Below the pieces are notes generated by a model that saw only the letters and a program-made list of their open reading frames with translations, had not been told where the DNA came from and did not search any database. This document shows positions 35,720 to 46,715 of a stretch of 64,000 bases of DNA, piece after piece. The position numbers were made by a program, and so were the translations under genes. Each line of letters opens with the position of its first letter. The stretch's first letter is position 1. This DNA comes from Aerococcaceae bacterium (GTDB lineage Bacteria > Bacillota > Bacilli > Lactobacillales > Aerococcaceae), in assembly GCA_030525795.1 (NCBI GenBank), contig JAUNEB010000002.1:62001-126000 (forward strand), in the 5' to 3' direction.

Positions 35720-38137
35720 CTAACGAATTTCTAAATTCGGAATTTGCAAGAGTGCGGCCGTAATAGCATTCATTGCCGACAATACGTCTTCATCCGTCAA
35801 TGTTCGTTCTGAATGTTGGAACGTCACGCGGTATGCGAGCGATTTTTTGCCAACGAATGCGCTGTTTCCTTCATATAAGTCAAACAATTCTACGGCTGTT
35901 AAATAATCGCCGCCGTTCTTACGAATGACCGTTTCTAAGTCGTAATGCTCGGTGTGTTGTGGTACCAACAATGCCAAATCACGTGAAGTTGACGGATATT
36001 TTGGAATTGGATTTTGGACGAGTGGTACTCTTTTCGCTGCCAAAATCGCGTCTAAGTTCATTTCGACAAAGAAGCTTGCTTCATCTAAGTCGTATTCTTT
36101 TGTCAAGGTTGGATGAATTTGTCCGATGACGCCAATTGCTTGGTCGTCTAATACAATGCGCGCCGCGCGGCCTGGATGCAATTCGGGAATGTCGCTTGCT
36201 GCTTCATAACGCACACGCTCACTTAATCTCACCGCTTCTAAGTAGGCTTCCACTTTTCCTTTCACCTCAAAAAAGTCATAAGACTGCGCTTTAGCATACC
36301 ATGAAGTCGCTTGTTTTTGTCCCGATACGAATAATGCTAAGTTTTCTTGCTCGATTGGTTGCGTGTTTTTACCTTGTCCAAAAAAGACTTTCCCCATTTC
36401 GTAAAAAGCGAGCGGCTCATTGTGGCGTGCCTTGTTGTATTTGGCGATTTCTAACAATGCTGGGAACATACTTTGACGCAACACGGAGCGATCTTCACTC
36501 ATCGGAAAATCTAACTTAACAAACGGATAAGTCGCCGATTTTAACAATTCTGCTTGTTTTGGCGACGTCAACACATAACTAATCGTTTGCGTCAAGCCCA
36601 ATCCTTCCAAAATCGTGCGCGATTGACGAATCAATGTTTGTTTAGCACTCAATTTGCCAGGTGTGCTTGGCACAGAAGGGAGTGTCGTCGGCAACTGGTC
36701 ATAACCATAAATACGCGCAATTTCTTCCAAAATGTCCGCTTCAATCGTAATATCCCAACGGCGTGGCGGCACACTGACCGTAAACGTATTTTCCGCAAAA
36801 GTGACGCCAAATCCTAGTCGTGCAAAAATATGTACTAACGCATCTTGCGAAAGTGTGATGCCTAATTTTTGAGGAATGCTTTGGTACGCAACGATAATGT
36901 CTGTTGGTTGTGTTGCTACGCTGCCTGCTTGAGCAACGCTTGGCGACACTTTTCCGCCTCCAAGTTGCGCCATCCACAACGCCGCTTGCTCGCCTGCTTG
37001 ATTGATGATCGCTTGATTGATTCCTTTTTCAAAACGGGAACTCGACTCCGAACGTAAATTGAAACGTTTAGACGTCGCGCGAATCGCTAACGGATTGAAC
37101 ACCGCCGTTTCCAACAAAATGCGACGTGTTTGTGGCGTCACTTCTGAGTTCAAACCACCCATAACGCCCGCCAAAGCAACAGGATTTGCGCCATCAGCAA
37201 TGACAATATCCGCCTCCGTCAAAGTGCGCTCTACGCCGTCCAACGTTGTCAATGTTTCGCCTGCTTGAGCATAACGAACGTTAATCGTTTCAGCCGTCAA
37301 CTGATCTAAATCAAACGCGTGCATCGGTTGTCCGTACAACAACAAGCAATAATTCGTCACGTCGACAATATTATTGATTGGGCGAATCCCCGCTTTCATG
37401 AGGCGCATTTGCAACCACAGTGGACTTTCACCAATCGTCACATCCTCAATCACGCGCAACTGGTAAAATGGCGCCAACATTGAATCCGCCACTTGAACTT
37501 GCACAACTTGTTTGGCTGCTTCTAATTCCAACGGCCCATCGAGCCATTCAAAACGCGGCGTTTGCTCCACAATCGCGCCGACTTCATATGCAGAGCCCAT
37601 CATACTCAACGCATCCGCACGGTTTGGCGTAATTGACAATTCCAAAATCGCATCATCCAATTTCAAATAATCAATGACATCTGCCCCAATTGGCGCATCT
37701 TCTGGTAGCAAAAATAATCCTTCCGCATAAGCTTTCGGTACAACACTATCGCTAAATCCTAATTCTTGTAACGCACACAACATGCCTTCAGACACTTCGC
37801 CGCGTAGTTTGCCTTTTTTGATGGTGATATTGCCAGGCAATGTTGCACCAGGAAGCGCCGTAATAACTTTCGCGCCTGCAATAACATTCGGCGCCCCACA
37901 CACGATTTGGCGCAACGTTTCTTCGCCTGTATTCACTTGGCAAATGTTCAAATGATCGCTATTCGGGTGCGCCACAACCGTTTCAACTTGTCCGATAACT
38001 AAATTGGACAACCCTTCCGCAAAATTTTCGACGCCTTCTACTTCAATTCCTGTACGCGACATGCGGTCTGCTAGCGTATGTCCTGACCACTCGCTCAAAT
38101 CCAAAAAATCACTTAACCATTCTCGTGATAATTTCAT
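35720..38137 (-). CDS. pheT: Phenylalanyl-tRNA synthetase beta subunit
   Basis: An 805-residue subunit: N-terminal EMAP-like tRNA-binding domain ([20 protein letters not shown]), B3/4 editing domain, B5, catalytic-like core ([11 protein letters not shown] region onward) and C-terminal anticodon-binding FDX-ACB. Full length. Start overlaps the pheS stop as ATGA. Confidence 0.97.
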   Translation of the reverse strand: MKLSREWLSDFLDLSEWSGHTLADRMSRTGIEVEGVENFAEGLSNLVIGQVETVVAHPNSDHLNICQVNTGEETLRQIVCGAPNVIAGAKVITALPGATLPGNITIKKGKLRGEVSEGMLCALQELGFSDSVVPKAYAEGLFLLPEDAPIGADVIDYLKLDDAILELSITPNRADALSMMGSAYEVGAIVEQTPRFEWLDGPLELEAAKQVVQVQVADSMLAPFYQLRVIEDVTIGESPLWLQMRLMKAGIRPINNIVDVTNYCLLLYGQPMHAFDLDQLTAETINVRYAQAGETLTTLDGVERTLTEADIVIADGANPVALAGVMGGLNSEVTPQTRRILLETAVFNPLAIRATSKRFNLRSESSSRFEKGINQAIINQAGEQAALWMAQLGGGKVSPSVAQAGSVATQPTDIIVAYQSIPQKLGITLSQDALVHIFARLGFGVTFAENTFTVSVPPRRWDITIEADILEEIARIYGYDQLPTTLPSVPSTPGKLSAKQTLIRQSRTILEGLGLTQTISYVLTSPKQAELLKSATYPFVKLDFPMSEDRSVLRQSMFPALLEIAKYNKARHNEPLAFYEMGKVFFGQGKNTQPIEQENLALFVSGQKQATSWYAKAQSYDFFEVKGKVEAYLEAVRLSERVRYEAASDIPELHPGRAARIVLDDQAIGVIGQIHPTLTKEYDLDEASFFVEMNLDAILAAKRVPLVQNPIPKYPSTSRDLALLVPQHTEHYDLETVIRKNGGDYLTAVELFDLYEGNSAFVGKKSLAYRVTFQHSERTLTDEDVLSAMNAITAALLQIPNLEIR

Positions 38138-39192
38138 GCATTTTGTCCTCCTTTGAATTGTGATAAGAAACGGGCATCATTTTGGTAAAAATGACGAATA
38201 TCATCCACGTTGTATTTTAACATAGCGACGCGGTCTGGTCCCAATCCGAATGCAAAACCTCCATACACGGTCGAATCGATGCCTGCCATTTCTAACACGT
38301 TCGGGTGAACCATTCCTGCTCCTAAAATTTCAATCCAGCCAGTTTGTTTACATACCGAACAGCCTTCACCGCCACACTTAAAGCAGCTCACGTCCACTTC
38401 CACTGACGGCTCTGTAAACGGAAAATAACTCGGACGCAAGCGGATTTCGCGTTCCTCACCAAATAACGTCTGCGCAAATTGTTGCAACGTCCCTTTCAAA
38501 TCGGCCATTGTCACATGCTTATCAATGACCAACCCTTCAATTTGATGAAATTGGTGCGAATGCGTCGCATCATCATCGTCGCGACGGAATACTTTTCCGG
38601 GACTAATCATTTTTAACGGCCCTTTAGAAAAATCATGCTTTTCCATCGTGCGCGCTTGAACAGGAGACGTATGCGTACGCAACAAGACTTCATTATCAAT
38701 ATAAAACGTATCTTGCATATCACGCGCTGGGTGCGACTTCGGCAAATTCATCATCTCAAAATTATAGTGATCCAACTCCACTTCAGGACCTTCCACAATT
38801 TGATAACCCATGCCGATAAATAAATCTTCGATTTGTTCCATTGTTTGTGTAATAATATGGCGCGTCCCCACCGCTTGTTTAGTTCCGGGCAAAGTCACAT
38901 CTACAGCTTCATTTTTTAGCTTGGCTTCAATTAGTGCTGATTCCAATGCCGTTTGTTGTTGCGTCAACCAAGACTCAACTTGCTCTTTCACTTGGTTCAT
39001 CATTTGTCCTAATTTCGGACGGTCTTCGTTCGACAAATGACGCATTGCTTGCGCCGCTTCTGCCAAGACACCTTTTTTGCCTAAGTAACGCACGCGCGCT
39101 TCTTGCAACGCTTGAACGGTTTGCCAATTTTGCGCGTCAGCTTGAATTTGCTGACGTAATGCTTCTAATTTTTCAAGTTGTTCTTGAATCAT
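38134..39192 (-). CDS. pheS: Phenylalanyl-tRNA synthetase alpha subunit
   Basis: A 352-residue class II catalytic subunit: N-terminal coiled coil, then motif 2 ([14 protein letters not shown] and [19 protein letters not shown]) and motif 3 ([12 protein letters not shown]). Charges tRNA-Phe as an alpha2beta2 enzyme with PheT. AAAGGAGG before ATG. A T-box leader is upstream. Confidence 0.97.
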   Translation of the reverse strand: MIQEQLEKLEALRQQIQADAQNWQTVQALQEARVRYLGKKGVLAEAAQAMRHLSNEDRPKLGQMMNQVKEQVESWLTQQQTALESALIEAKLKNEAVDVTLPGTKQAVGTRHIITQTMEQIEDLFIGMGYQIVEGPEVELDHYNFEMMNLPKSHPARDMQDTFYIDNEVLLRTHTSPVQARTMEKHDFSKGPLKMISPGKVFRRDDDDATHSHQFHQIEGLVIDKHVTMADLKGTLQQFAQTLFGEEREIRLRPSYFPFTEPSVEVDVSCFKCGGEGCSVCKQTGWIEILGAGMVHPNVLEMAGIDSTVYGGFAFGLGPDRVAMLKYNVDDIRHFYQNDARFLSQFKGGQNA

Positions 39193-39222
39193 TGTTTTTT
39201 TCCTCCTTTACGCTTCGTCTGT

Positions 39223-39480
39223 AAAAAAATAGCCCAATCCCAAAAGGGACGAGCTATCGTGGTACCACCCTTGTTTATGCCAATTTCTTAGCATACACTC
39301 TAAGCTTTTTAACCGTAGCGAGCGGTATCCTTTTCAAAAAAATGCTTTTCTTAACAGATAAACTCCGAAAGTGAACGTTGAAGGCGACTTACATTACTTA
39401 GTTTCAGTCACGCTAAGTATCCCTGTCGTTTGCGCATTCAACAGCTTTCATCAATGTTTGAGCGTATAAATTACTGTTCT
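39223..39480 (-). ncRNA. T-box riboswitch (Phe) upstream of pheS
   Basis: The leader contains the T-box core AAGGGTGGTACCACG (TGGTACC at 39261-39267) and a terminator ATAGCTCGTCCC-TTTT-GGGATTGGGCTAT with T7. A TTC codon (39373-39375), in the context CGTTCACTTTCGGAG, sits at the specifier position and fits Phe; TGGT matches discriminator A73. Uncharged tRNA-Phe should stabilise the antiterminator. Confidence 0.9.
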
Positions 39481-39481
39481 T

Positions 39482-39510
39482 AGTATAGCTTGAAAATCTT
39501 GTTTCGTCAA
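39482..39510 (-). promoter_or_regulatory. pheS T-box promoter
   Basis: TTGACG (39505-39510), 17-nt spacer, TATACT (39482-39487). Confidence 0.8.
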
Positions 39511-39521
39511 TAACTACCGTT

Positions 39522-41330
39522 TTATTCGACGGTAACGGATTTTGCTAAATTGCGCGGTTTGTCAACATCTAAGCCACGACCTAGCGCAGTGTAGTAGGCA
39601 ATGAGTTGCGCCACGACAACAGTTGCTAACGGCGACAACATGGCTTGCACATTCGGCACGATAAACTGATCATTTTCGCGTGCTAATGCTTCTGTTGCAA
39701 TCACACAAGAAACTGCGCCACGCGCCTTGACTTCTTCAATGTTTCCACGCGTATGCGCGGCAACGGTCGCGTCACTAATCAGCGCAATGACTGGCGTTCC
39801 TTTTTCAATGAGCGCGATGGTGCCGTGTTTCAATTCGCCTGCCGCAAAAGCTTCTGTTTGAATATACGAGATTTCTTTTAATTTCAAAGCAGCTTCCATT
39901 GATACATAGTAATCGAGCAAGCGTCCAATATAAAACGCATGGTGCCCTTCCAACAAATGTTGGTCTACCCATGATTGAATCGCAGACTTATTCGCCAAAA
40001 GACTTTCCATCGCTGTCGCAATTTTGCTTAATTCATAGCTCATGTCGAATGGAGCAGGTAACCCTTTTTTGTCACGTAAAGCGTCCGCCAAAATGGCCAG
40101 CACCGCAATTTGAGCTGTGTAAGCTTTCGTTGAAGCAACGGCAATTTCAGGGCCTGCATGCAACAACAACGTGTGCGTGGCTTCTCTAGAAAGTGTTGAC
40201 CCTTTGACGTTCGTAATCGTTAGCGACGGATAATTGAGCGCGTTGACTTTCACTAACGCTTGACGGCTATCTGCGGTTTCGCCACTTTGCGTCAAAAAGA
40301 TAAAGAACGGCTTGGCGCTCAGCAACGGCACATCATACGCGAACTCGCTCGCCAAATGCACTTCCGTTGGGATTCCCGATAATTTTTCTAAGTAAGTTTT
40401 GCCAATCCAGCCCGCGTGATAACTCGTGCCACACGCCACAATATAAAGGCGATCGCTTTGCAACAGTTCATTTAACAATGCGTCGGAAACCGCAAACTTG
40501 CCCGTTTCATTTTGGTACGCTTGAATTAAACGACGAATGACCGCAGGTTGCTCGTCAATTTCTTTCAACATATAAAAAGGATACGTGCCTTTTTCTAAGT
40601 CTTGCGCGTCCAACTCTGCAAAATAGCTCGCGCGTGTCACCGGTTCACCGGCATACGTTTCAATTGTTGCGGCTTGTTCGGTCAGCACAATGACTTCCTT
40701 ATCTTTAATTTCCAAATATTCATTCGTTAAGGCAATTGTCGCCATCGCATCTGAACAAATCACATTAAAATTATCGCCAATCCCTACAAGCATCGGGCTT
40801 TTATTTTTGGCCGCGTACAACACATTCGGATGAGTCGTGTCCACCAAAACGAACGCATAAGACCCTTCCACAACGGACAACATTTTCAAAAAGGCGGCTT
40901 TCGTATCCAACTGCTCACTCGTTGCAAAATATTCTACTAACGCAACGGCGACTTCCGTATCCGTATCCGACAAAAACGTCACTTCACTCAAGTAGTGCGC
41001 CTTCAATTCAGCGTAATTTTCGATGACGCCGTTATGCACCAACACAAAACGCCCACTATTCGAGCGGTGCGGATGCGCATTGTATTGAGTCGCGGGGCCG
41101 TGCGTTGCCCAACGCGTATGTCCAATACCGACGACGGCATCCATATCAAAATTTACCGCCTCGCGCAATTTAGCAATGCGGCCCTCTTCTTTGAACAAAT
41201 GACCTTGCGCTTGTGAATCGACGACATAAATCCCAGCCGAATCATACCCACGATATTCTAATTTTTCTAAACCTTGTACTAATACTTCTTGGACATTTCC
41301 TTGTCCGATAAAACCAACAATTCCACACAT
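39522..41330 (-). CDS. glmS: Glutamine--fructose-6-phosphate aminotransferase
   Basis: A 602-residue enzyme making glucosamine-6-phosphate for cell wall synthesis. Cys1 nucleophile in [18 protein letters not shown] in the glutaminase domain, and two SIS domains ([18 protein letters not shown]); ends with LAKSVTVE as usual. Its leader contains a glmS ribozyme, which gives feedback control by the product. Confidence 0.97.
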   Translation of the reverse strand: MCGIVGFIGQGNVQEVLVQGLEKLEYRGYDSAGIYVVDSQAQGHLFKEEGRIAKLREAVNFDMDAVVGIGHTRWATHGPATQYNAHPHRSNSGRFVLVHNGVIENYAELKAHYLSEVTFLSDTDTEVAVALVEYFATSEQLDTKAAFLKMLSVVEGSYAFVLVDTTHPNVLYAAKNKSPMLVGIGDNFNVICSDAMATIALTNEYLEIKDKEVIVLTEQAATIETYAGEPVTRASYFAELDAQDLEKGTYPFYMLKEIDEQPAVIRRLIQAYQNETGKFAVSDALLNELLQSDRLYIVACGTSYHAGWIGKTYLEKLSGIPTEVHLASEFAYDVPLLSAKPFFIFLTQSGETADSRQALVKVNALNYPSLTITNVKGSTLSREATHTLLLHAGPEIAVASTKAYTAQIAVLAILADALRDKKGLPAPFDMSYELSKIATAMESLLANKSAIQSWVDQHLLEGHHAFYIGRLLDYYVSMEAALKLKEISYIQTEAFAAGELKHGTIALIEKGTPVIALISDATVAAHTRGNIEEVKARGAVSCVIATEALARENDQFIVPNVQAMLSPLATVVVAQLIAYYTALGRGLDVDKPRNLAKSVTVE

Positions 41331-41364
41331 AGTGTAAACTCCTTTTTTTCAAAAAATAGAGCTT

Positions 41365-41522
41365 CTAGGTGCGTGAAAGCATCTTTGTACACCGCGTTCA
41401 CACGCGACTTTTGAATGCGTTCTTTAGACTGCACTGCCTTGAGTTACCCGCCGAATATTTCGATAAACTCAATCCTCGTCCTCTTTGCCGATTGCAAAGA
41501 ACTGGCGCTATCCGTGATGACT
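41365..41522 (-). ncRNA. glmS ribozyme
   Basis: The minus-strand leader reads ATAGCGCCAG at the cleavage site (cut expected between 41519 and 41518), then GACGAGGATTGAGTTTATCG and AATATTCGGCGGGTAACTC, matching the conserved glmS ribozyme core (GCGCC; GACGAGG; UUUAUCG; UCGGCGGGU with P2.1 pairing GAGTT/AACTC). A P3/P4 region follows (GCGTG...CACGC). Glucosamine-6-phosphate acts as cofactor and triggers self-cleavage. Confidence 0.92.
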
Positions 41523-41563
41523 GCCTACCCTCCTTATACCAAGATTTTCTAAAAGCACTTTCC

Positions 41564-41592
41564 AATTTACATGATTTTGCCCAAAAAGTCAA
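41564..41592 (-). promoter_or_regulatory. glmS promoter candidate
   Basis: TTGACT (41587-41592), 17-nt spacer, TAAATT (41564-41569), about 45 nt before the ribozyme cleavage site. Confidence 0.6.
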
Positions 41593-41617
41593 AAAGAAGC
41601 CAACAAAACTGACTTCT
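41588..41617 (-). terminator. Terminator of amino-acid ABC operon
   Basis: AGAAGTCAG pairs with TTGGCTTCT (two G-U pairs), 5-nt loop, then TTTTTGACTTTTT. It overlaps the -35 of glmS. Confidence 0.7.
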
Positions 41618-41647
41618 CAAAATTGTGATGCACAGATGACATTTTAT

Positions 41648-42313
41648 TTATTGTACGAATTTTTGTGAGGATTCGATTCGTGCATACGTGGCTAATTGTT
41701 CGACTAATACTTGATCGTGAGTAATAATTAGTAACATTAAGCCTTTTTGCTTTAATTCGATGAGCAATTGCGCTAACAAAATGGTATTGCTTTCGTCCAA
41801 TGCAGAACTTGGCTCATCAAAGCAAAGTAATTGAGGGGACGTCATTAACGCACGCGCAATGGCGACGCGTTGCTTTTGGCCTCCTGACAAATCTGCTGGC
41901 TTAGCATCCGCTTTATCGGCAATATCCAACTGCGCCAATAATTTTAGCGCCTGCACTTCCAGCGCTTGTCGTGAAGCGATTTTATGAGACAACGGCGCTA
42001 ATAACAAGTTTTCTAACACCGTTAAATTCGCAAATAATTGAAAATCTTGAAAAATTAAGCCGACTTTTTGTTGAAATTGTTGTTTGATTGGTTTAGGCGC
42101 ATACACGCCATTTTCTATGAGTGTGAGGCCGTCCAGCTGAATGGTGCCTCCATCTGCCGTTTCTAATTGATTGAGAATGCGCAACAATGTCGTTTTGCCA
42201 CTGCCAGAAGCGCCGACAACAACGACTAATTCTCCAGAATCCATCACAAGCTCATAATTTTTCAAAATGGTTGACTGGACAAATTGTTTGGATAATCCGC
42301 TAATTGTTAACAT
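41648..42313 (-). CDS. Polar amino-acid ABC transporter ATPase
   Basis: A 221-residue ATPase, slightly short for the GlnQ family: Walker A GASGSGKT, Q-loop FQDFQLF, signature LSGGQKQR, Walker B LLCFDEPSSALD, H-loop THD. Last gene of a three-gene importer operon. Confidence 0.9.
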   Translation of the reverse strand: MLTISGLSKQFVQSTILKNYELVMDSGELVVVVGASGSGKTTLLRILNQLETADGGTIQLDGLTLIENGVYAPKPIKQQFQQKVGLIFQDFQLFANLTVLENLLLAPLSHKIASRQALEVQALKLLAQLDIADKADAKPADLSGGQKQRVAIARALMTSPQLLCFDEPSSALDESNTILLAQLLIELKQKGLMLLIITHDQVLVEQLATYARIESSQKFVQ

Positions 42314-42324
42314 GTGAGTTTCTC

Positions 42325-42948
42325 CTATTCTGATAATCGTTGCTCAATTTTTTGTAACACGAAGCCTGTAACGCTTGTAAAAGCTAAGTAAATCACGCCG
42401 ACGTACACGAATGGCATTAAGCTCGCCGTTTGATTGGACCAAGACCGGCCGACTTTGAGCAACTCTTCCAGCCCAAGCACATAAATTAACGACGTATCTT
42501 TAATGAGCGTGATAACTTCGTTTCCGATAGATGGCATAACAATGCGCCAAACTTGCGGCAAAATAACGCGGCGAAAGCCAACAGTTGGATTAACGGACAA
42601 AACTTGCAACGCTTCGAATTGACCCCGCGGCACCGCATTCAATCCTCCACGAAAAATTTCTACAAAATAAGCCGCATAATTCAAAATTAACGTCACAAAT
42701 GCCGCTTCGTAGCGCCCCAGTCGAATGCCCAAATACGGCAACCCAAAAAAGATAAAAAGCATTTGCAACAACAACGGAGTCCCTCTAAAAATAGCCACAT
42801 AAACACGGAGCGCATATTGCCCAACTTTATGTAGTCTCGACGCGATAACCGCAAGCAGTAATCCTAATGGAATACTCACCACTAATGTCACACTAAAAAA
42901 TAGCAATGTCACTTGAAAACCTTGTAATAATTGGGCCATCATTTTCAC
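42325..42948 (-). CDS. Polar amino-acid ABC transporter permease
   Basis: A 207-residue permease of the HisM/GlnP family with five membrane segments; YVAIFRGTPLLLQMLFIFFGLPY and EIFRGGLNAVPRGQFEALQ are the family signatures. A GTG at 42948 and ATGs at 42942/42939 are possible starts; the ribosome binding site is weak. Confidence 0.9.
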   Translation of the reverse strand: MKMMAQLLQGFQVTLLFFSVTLVVSIPLGLLLAVIASRLHKVGQYALRVYVAIFRGTPLLLQMLFIFFGLPYLGIRLGRYEAAFVTLILNYAAYFVEIFRGGLNAVPRGQFEALQVLSVNPTVGFRRVILPQVWRIVMPSIGNEVITLIKDTSLIYVLGLEELLKVGRSWSNQTASLMPFVYVGVIYLAFTSVTGFVLQKIEQRLSE

Positions 42949-42972
42949 ACTCGTTTCATCATCAATTTAACC

Positions 42973-43758
42973 TTACTCTACCGATTTGAACCATTTGGCT
43001 TTAATTTTGTCGAACGTTCCGTCTGCTTGCACTTCTTTCAGTGTAGCATTGAATTTTTCCACAAAAGCTTGATCTGACTTTCGGAATCCAACGCCATATT
43101 GCTCTTCGCCAAAATTTTCTTCTAAAATACGGTAAGTATTCGCATCATTACGCTGTGACAAATAATACGTTGCCAATGTTTCGTCTACGACAATGGCGTC
43201 TGCTCTACCATTATCCAAGTCAGAAAATACTTCCACAAACGTAGCGTAAGTAATCGGCGCGCCGCCATCAATCATCGCAACAAAATCTGCATCCGCTTCA
43301 ATCGCATCTAATGACGCTGATTCGGCTTGCGTCGCCACGACTTTTCCTTCTAAATCCGCTTTTTTCATGTAAGAACTGTCTTTTTTGACGAGAATAATTT
43401 GTCGATTATTGATGTAAGGCGCCGAAAAAGCGACGACTTTTTCGCGTTGTGTCGTGACGGTATAACCGTTCCAAATCGCATCAATATTCCCTGAATTCAA
43501 TTCTGTTTCTTTGGTACTCCAGTCAATCGCTTGGAATTTGTAAGCCACACCCATGCGCCCAAAAATTTCTTTTGCCAAGTCAATATCAAACCCAACTAAT
43601 TCATTTTGATCATTTTTGAACCCAAACGGGGCAAACGTGTCGTCTAATCCAATGATGATTTCTTGATTAGGTTCGATTGTCTTTGCGGCTTGAGCTGCAA
43701 TAGAAACATACATCCCTAAACAAAGAACCGCCATCATCCATTTTAAATATTTTTTCAT
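42973..43758 (-). CDS. Polar amino-acid ABC transporter substrate-binding protein
   Basis: A 261-residue solute-binding protein: signal peptide (1-24, ending AAQA), then the family 3 motifs FAPFGFKNDQNELVGFDIDLAKEI and IDAIWNGYTVTTQRE. No lipobox cysteine. Ligand probably a polar or charged amino acid; the T-box specifier region (GAC/CAC) points to Asp or His. Confidence 0.9.
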   Translation of the reverse strand: MKKYLKWMMAVLCLGMYVSIAAQAAKTIEPNQEIIIGLDDTFAPFGFKNDQNELVGFDIDLAKEIFGRMGVAYKFQAIDWSTKETELNSGNIDAIWNGYTVTTQREKVVAFSAPYINNRQIILVKKDSSYMKKADLEGKVVATQAESASLDAIEADADFVAMIDGGAPITYATFVEVFSDLDNGRADAIVVDETLATYYLSQRNDANTYRILEENFGEEQYGVGFRKSDQAFVEKFNATLKEVQADGTFDKIKAKWFKSVE

Positions 43759-43779
43759 TGTACGCTCTCCTTTTTTGAT

Positions 43780-44044
43780 AAAAAAATAACGCCCTTTCTC
43801 TTCAAAACGAAGAAAAAGGACGCGTTAACGTGATTCCACCTTTATTCGTAATACTCTCGCGAGCACTACCTCAATGACTGACCTATTTTTGTCAGTCTCG
43901 CTATAACGTTGCGACCGATTAGCTACATTACAGGGTGTGTCTTCATAAGCATTTTGGTTTACATTTCAGCAACTGTAAACTCTCTGGTACAAAATTGGCT
44001 TATCTCTTCGTCCTCATGGCTAATGTATTCATGAATATGAGATT
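43780..44044 (-). ncRNA. T-box riboswitch upstream of amino-acid ABC operon
   Basis: The leader has the stem I hallmark GAGGACGAAGAGATAAG, CAGAGAG and GCTGAAA, the T-box bulge AAAGGTGGAATCACG (near 43838) and a terminator AACGCGTCC...GGGCGTT followed by T8 (43780-43787). TGGA rather than TGGT, and AUC instead of ACC, make it a divergent T-box. The specifier region reads GAAGACACACC; by alignment with the hisS leader the codon is GAC (Asp), though CAC (His) overlaps it. Confidence 0.8.
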
Positions 44045-44073
44045 ATCATAAACTTTTTAATTTTATTTGTCAA
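44045..44073 (-). promoter_or_regulatory. Promoter of amino-acid ABC T-box
   Basis: TTGACA (44068-44073), 17-nt spacer, TATGAT (44045-44050). Confidence 0.8.
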
Positions 44074-44101
44074 GTCTTTCATTTGATTTTAATTTTATTC
44101 T

Positions 44102-44133
44102 GCAAAAAAAATCTCAGACCGAAATCTGAGATT
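44102..44133 (-). terminator. Terminator of ptsHI
   Basis: AATCTCAGA / TCTGAGATT with a 6-nt loop and T7 on the minus strand. Confidence 0.85.
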
Positions 44134-44145
44134 GATTATGAATGA

Positions 44146-45876
44146 TTAAGCGTTGGCTTTTGCGACTGCTTCTTCAACGAGTGCAACGACTTCTTCTGCC
44201 GTTGTGCATTCGTGGATGGCTTTGTTTGCTAATAATTCCATTTCTTTAGAATCTAATTTAGCAAGTAAGCTGCGTGTTTTTAAGACGCTTGTTGCGCTCA
44301 TCGAAAATTCGTCTAAGCCCATTCCCAATAATAATGGCACAGCTGTTTGGTCGCCCGCCATTTCGCCACACATACCCGTCCATTTGCCTTCCTTGTGAGA
44401 AGCATCGATGACGTGTTTAATCAACGTCAAAATCGATGGGTTATATGGTTGGTACAAGTAAGACACTTGCTCGTTCATGCGGTCCGCCGCCATCGTGTAT
44501 TGGATTAAGTCGTTCGTTCCAATTGAGAAGAAATCAACTTCTTTTGCGAATTGATGTGCCAAAACAGCCGCCGCTGGAATTTCAATCATGATTCCCACTT
44601 GAATGCTGTCGGACACCGCAATGCCTTCTGCCAATAATTCAGCTTTTGTTTCATCCAAAATGGCTTTAGCTGCACGGAACTCTTGCAATGTCGCAATCAT
44701 TGGGAACATAATACGCAAATCGCCATGAACAGACGCGCGCAATAATGCTCGCAATTGTGTTTTGAACATTTCGGTACGATCTAATGAGATACGAATCGCA
44801 CGATACCCCAAAAACGGGTTCATTTCGTGTGGCAATGTTAAGTACGGTAACTCTTTATCGCCACCAATATCCATCGTACGGACGACGACACCTTTTCCTT
44901 GCATAGATTCCAATACCGTCTTATAAGCAACGTATTGGTCATCTTCGCTTGGAAAATCTGAAGCATCCATATATAAGAATTCGGTACGATACAAGCCGAC
45001 GCCGTCTGCACCATTTTCGAGGACGCCTTCAACGTCTTTCGGTGTGCCGATGTTGGCTGCTAATTCAACGTGCTTGCCATCTTTTGTCATTGATGGAGCC
45101 GCTACTAATTTAGCCCATTCTGCTTTTTGTGCGGCAAATGCGTCTGCTTTCGCTTGGTATTGTGCCACTTCGTCTTGAGTAGGGTTGACAATGACAACGC
45201 CTTCCAACGCGTCAACAATTAGCAAGTCGCCATCTTTAACATCTTGAGTAATTGTTTTAGTTCCGACAATTGCTGGAATTTCTAATGAACGCGCCATAAT
45301 CGCTGAGTGCGACGTACGTCCACCAATATTCGTTGCAAAAGCACGCACAAACTTTTTATTCAATTGAGCAGTATCTGACGGTGTCAAATCGTGCGCAATG
45401 ACAATCACTTCTTCAGAAATCGTTGCAGGACTTGGCAACTTAACACCTAATAACGCCGCCAAAACGCGCTCTGAAACGTCTTTGATGTCTGCTGCACGCT
45501 CTTGCATATAAGGGTTATCTTCCATCCCCGCAAAAATGCTAATAAACATATCCGAAACTTCTTTCAAAGCAGCTTCTGCATTAACTTTGTTTGATTCGAT
45601 AGTCATTTTGATTTGGCCTGTCAATTCAGGATCGGCAACTACTAACAAATGCGCCTCGAAAACTTGCGCTTCGTGCTCACCTAATGAAGCTAACGCAATG
45701 TCGCGAATCGCTGTAATCTCTGTTGTTGCTTGTTCGATTGCGCGGTCTAAACGGGCAATCTCGCTCGCTGAATCTTCAACCGTTTTGCGTTCGAATGACA
45801 AATCTGGCTCTGTTAATAAATAAGCAGGAGCGATCGCAATGCCATCGCTCGCTGCAATTCCTGTTAAACGGCTCAT
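44146..45876 (-). CDS. ptsI: PTS enzyme I
   Basis: A 576-residue phosphoenolpyruvate--protein phosphotransferase. The active His is in [24 protein letters not shown]-domain motifs [13 protein letters not shown] and [17 protein letters not shown], and CGEMAGD near the C-terminus, are intact. It passes phosphate from PEP to HPr. ptsH lies 1 nt upstream. Confidence 0.97.
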   Translation of the reverse strand: MSRLTGIAASDGIAIAPAYLLTEPDLSFERKTVEDSASEIARLDRAIEQATTEITAIRDIALASLGEHEAQVFEAHLLVVADPELTGQIKMTIESNKVNAEAALKEVSDMFISIFAGMEDNPYMQERAADIKDVSERVLAALLGVKLPSPATISEEVIVIAHDLTPSDTAQLNKKFVRAFATNIGGRTSHSAIMARSLEIPAIVGTKTITQDVKDGDLLIVDALEGVVIVNPTQDEVAQYQAKADAFAAQKAEWAKLVAAPSMTKDGKHVELAANIGTPKDVEGVLENGADGVGLYRTEFLYMDASDFPSEDDQYVAYKTVLESMQGKGVVVRTMDIGGDKELPYLTLPHEMNPFLGYRAIRISLDRTEMFKTQLRALLRASVHGDLRIMFPMIATLQEFRAAKAILDETKAELLAEGIAVSDSIQVGIMIEIPAAAVLAHQFAKEVDFFSIGTNDLIQYTMAADRMNEQVSYLYQPYNPSILTLIKHVIDASHKEGKWTGMCGEMAGDQTAVPLLLGMGLDEFSMSATSVLKTRSLLAKLDSKEMELLANKAIHECTTAEEVVALVEEAVAKANA

Positions 45877-45877
45877 C

Positions 45878-46141
45878 TTATGCTAAACCTTCTTTTTCCA
45901 TTGCTTCAGTAATCGCTGCGATTGCTTCTTTTTCGTCAGCACCTTCAGCTGTAATCGTTACATCCGCACCTTGACCTACGCCTAAAGACATAACGCCCAT
46001 GATTGACTTCAAGTTAACAGACTTGCCTTTGTATTCTAATTGAATATCAGAAGCAAATTTGCTTGCTGCTTGTACCAACAATGTTGCTGGACGTGCGTGA
46101 ATACCTGTTTCTGCTACTACGTGAAATTCTTTCTTTTCCAT
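45878..46141 (-). CDS. ptsH: PTS phosphocarrier HPr
   Basis: An 87-residue protein with His15 in [10 protein letters not shown] and the regulatory Ser46 in [13 protein letters not shown], both needed for sugar transport and CcpA co-repression in Firmicutes. AAAGGAG before ATG. Confidence 0.97.
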   Translation of the reverse strand: MEKKEFHVVAETGIHARPATLLVQAASKFASDIQLEYKGKSVNLKSIMGVMSLGVGQGADVTITAEGADEKEAIAAITEAMEKEGLA

Positions 46142-46249
46142 TCGAAAAACTCCTTTATATAAAAATTTTCGTTATATGACAAGCATACCATTTTTTACCC
46201 CTTTGAACAATATTAAAATGATTTTTTAGTGAAATCTTTCGTCCAAATG

Positions 46250-46263
46250 TGTAAGCGGTAACT
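46250..46263. promoter_or_regulatory. Possible cre (CcpA) site in ptsH leader
   Basis: TGTAAGCGGTAACT matches the cre consensus TGNAANCGNTNNCA except at the last base; it lies about 12 nt after the predicted start of transcription. Confidence 0.4.
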
Positions 46264-46274
46264 TGTCTAGCAAT

Positions 46275-46303
46275 ATTATACCGTATTTTTGTTGTTTCTT
46301 CAA
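46275..46303 (-). promoter_or_regulatory. ptsHI promoter
   Basis: TTGAAG (46298-46303), 17-nt spacer, TATAAT (46275-46280); leaves an untranslated leader of about 130 nt. Confidence 0.78.
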
Positions 46304-46362
46304 TGTTTTGCACTATTCTTTTCAGAAAAAAAAGTGTACAATAAAGCAAAGGAGGAGCGACT

Positions 46363-46644
46363 ATGAAATTGATTGATGTAACGAATAGTCATTATGAATT
46401 GGTAACGCAACAATTGGCCAATACGGATGCTTCTGTGGTGAAAGTGTATTCGCTCGGTGGCACGACGGTCATTTATACGCAAGCGGCTAAACACGAAAAT
46501 ATGGTTATCTTAAACAAAACGCGCGCAATTCGTCCAAGAGAAATTGATTTTACAATCGAAAAATTATTCAGACAAACACATCGCTCCAACATTGAAATAT
46601 TGGAAGCCCACAACTTCGTCGAGTTAGAAATGAAAAAAGCATAA
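46363..46644 (+). CDS. DUF1827 family protein
   Basis: A 93-residue cytosolic protein with the DUF1827 N-terminus MKLIDVTNSHYELV, central VVKVYSLGGTTVIYT, and a charged C-terminus. The family is confined mostly to Lactobacillales and has no known function. GGAGGAG before ATG; TACAAT at 46337-46342 may be its -10. Confidence 0.75.
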   Translation: MKLIDVTNSHYELVTQQLANTDASVVKVYSLGGTTVIYTQAAKHENMVILNKTRAIRPREIDFTIEKLFRQTHRSNIEILEAHNFVELEMKKA

Positions 46645-46645
46645 A

Positions 46646-46680
46646 AAAATCCCACGCAAAAATTTGCGCGGGATTTTTTG
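46646..46680. terminator. Bidirectional terminator
   Basis: AAATCCC and GGGATTT pair, extended by CGCAAA/TTTGCG with one A-C mismatch; A7 and T6 flanks. Confidence 0.8.
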
Positions 46681-46715
46681 TATATATTTCGCTATTTAAT
46701 GGCATAACGTAGCGA

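Noticed and set aside
41369..41668. Open frames on both strands upstream of glmS
   Set aside because: They lie within the glmS ribozyme, promoter and terminator, and have no coding character.
43800..44044. SAM or lysine riboswitch upstream of the amino-acid ABC operon
   Set aside because: Neither consensus core is present; the AGAGAG, T-box bulge and terminator fit a T-box.
46155..46349. Minus-strand open frame in the ptsH leader
   Set aside because: Covers the ptsHI promoter and leader, has no ribosome binding site and a random composition.
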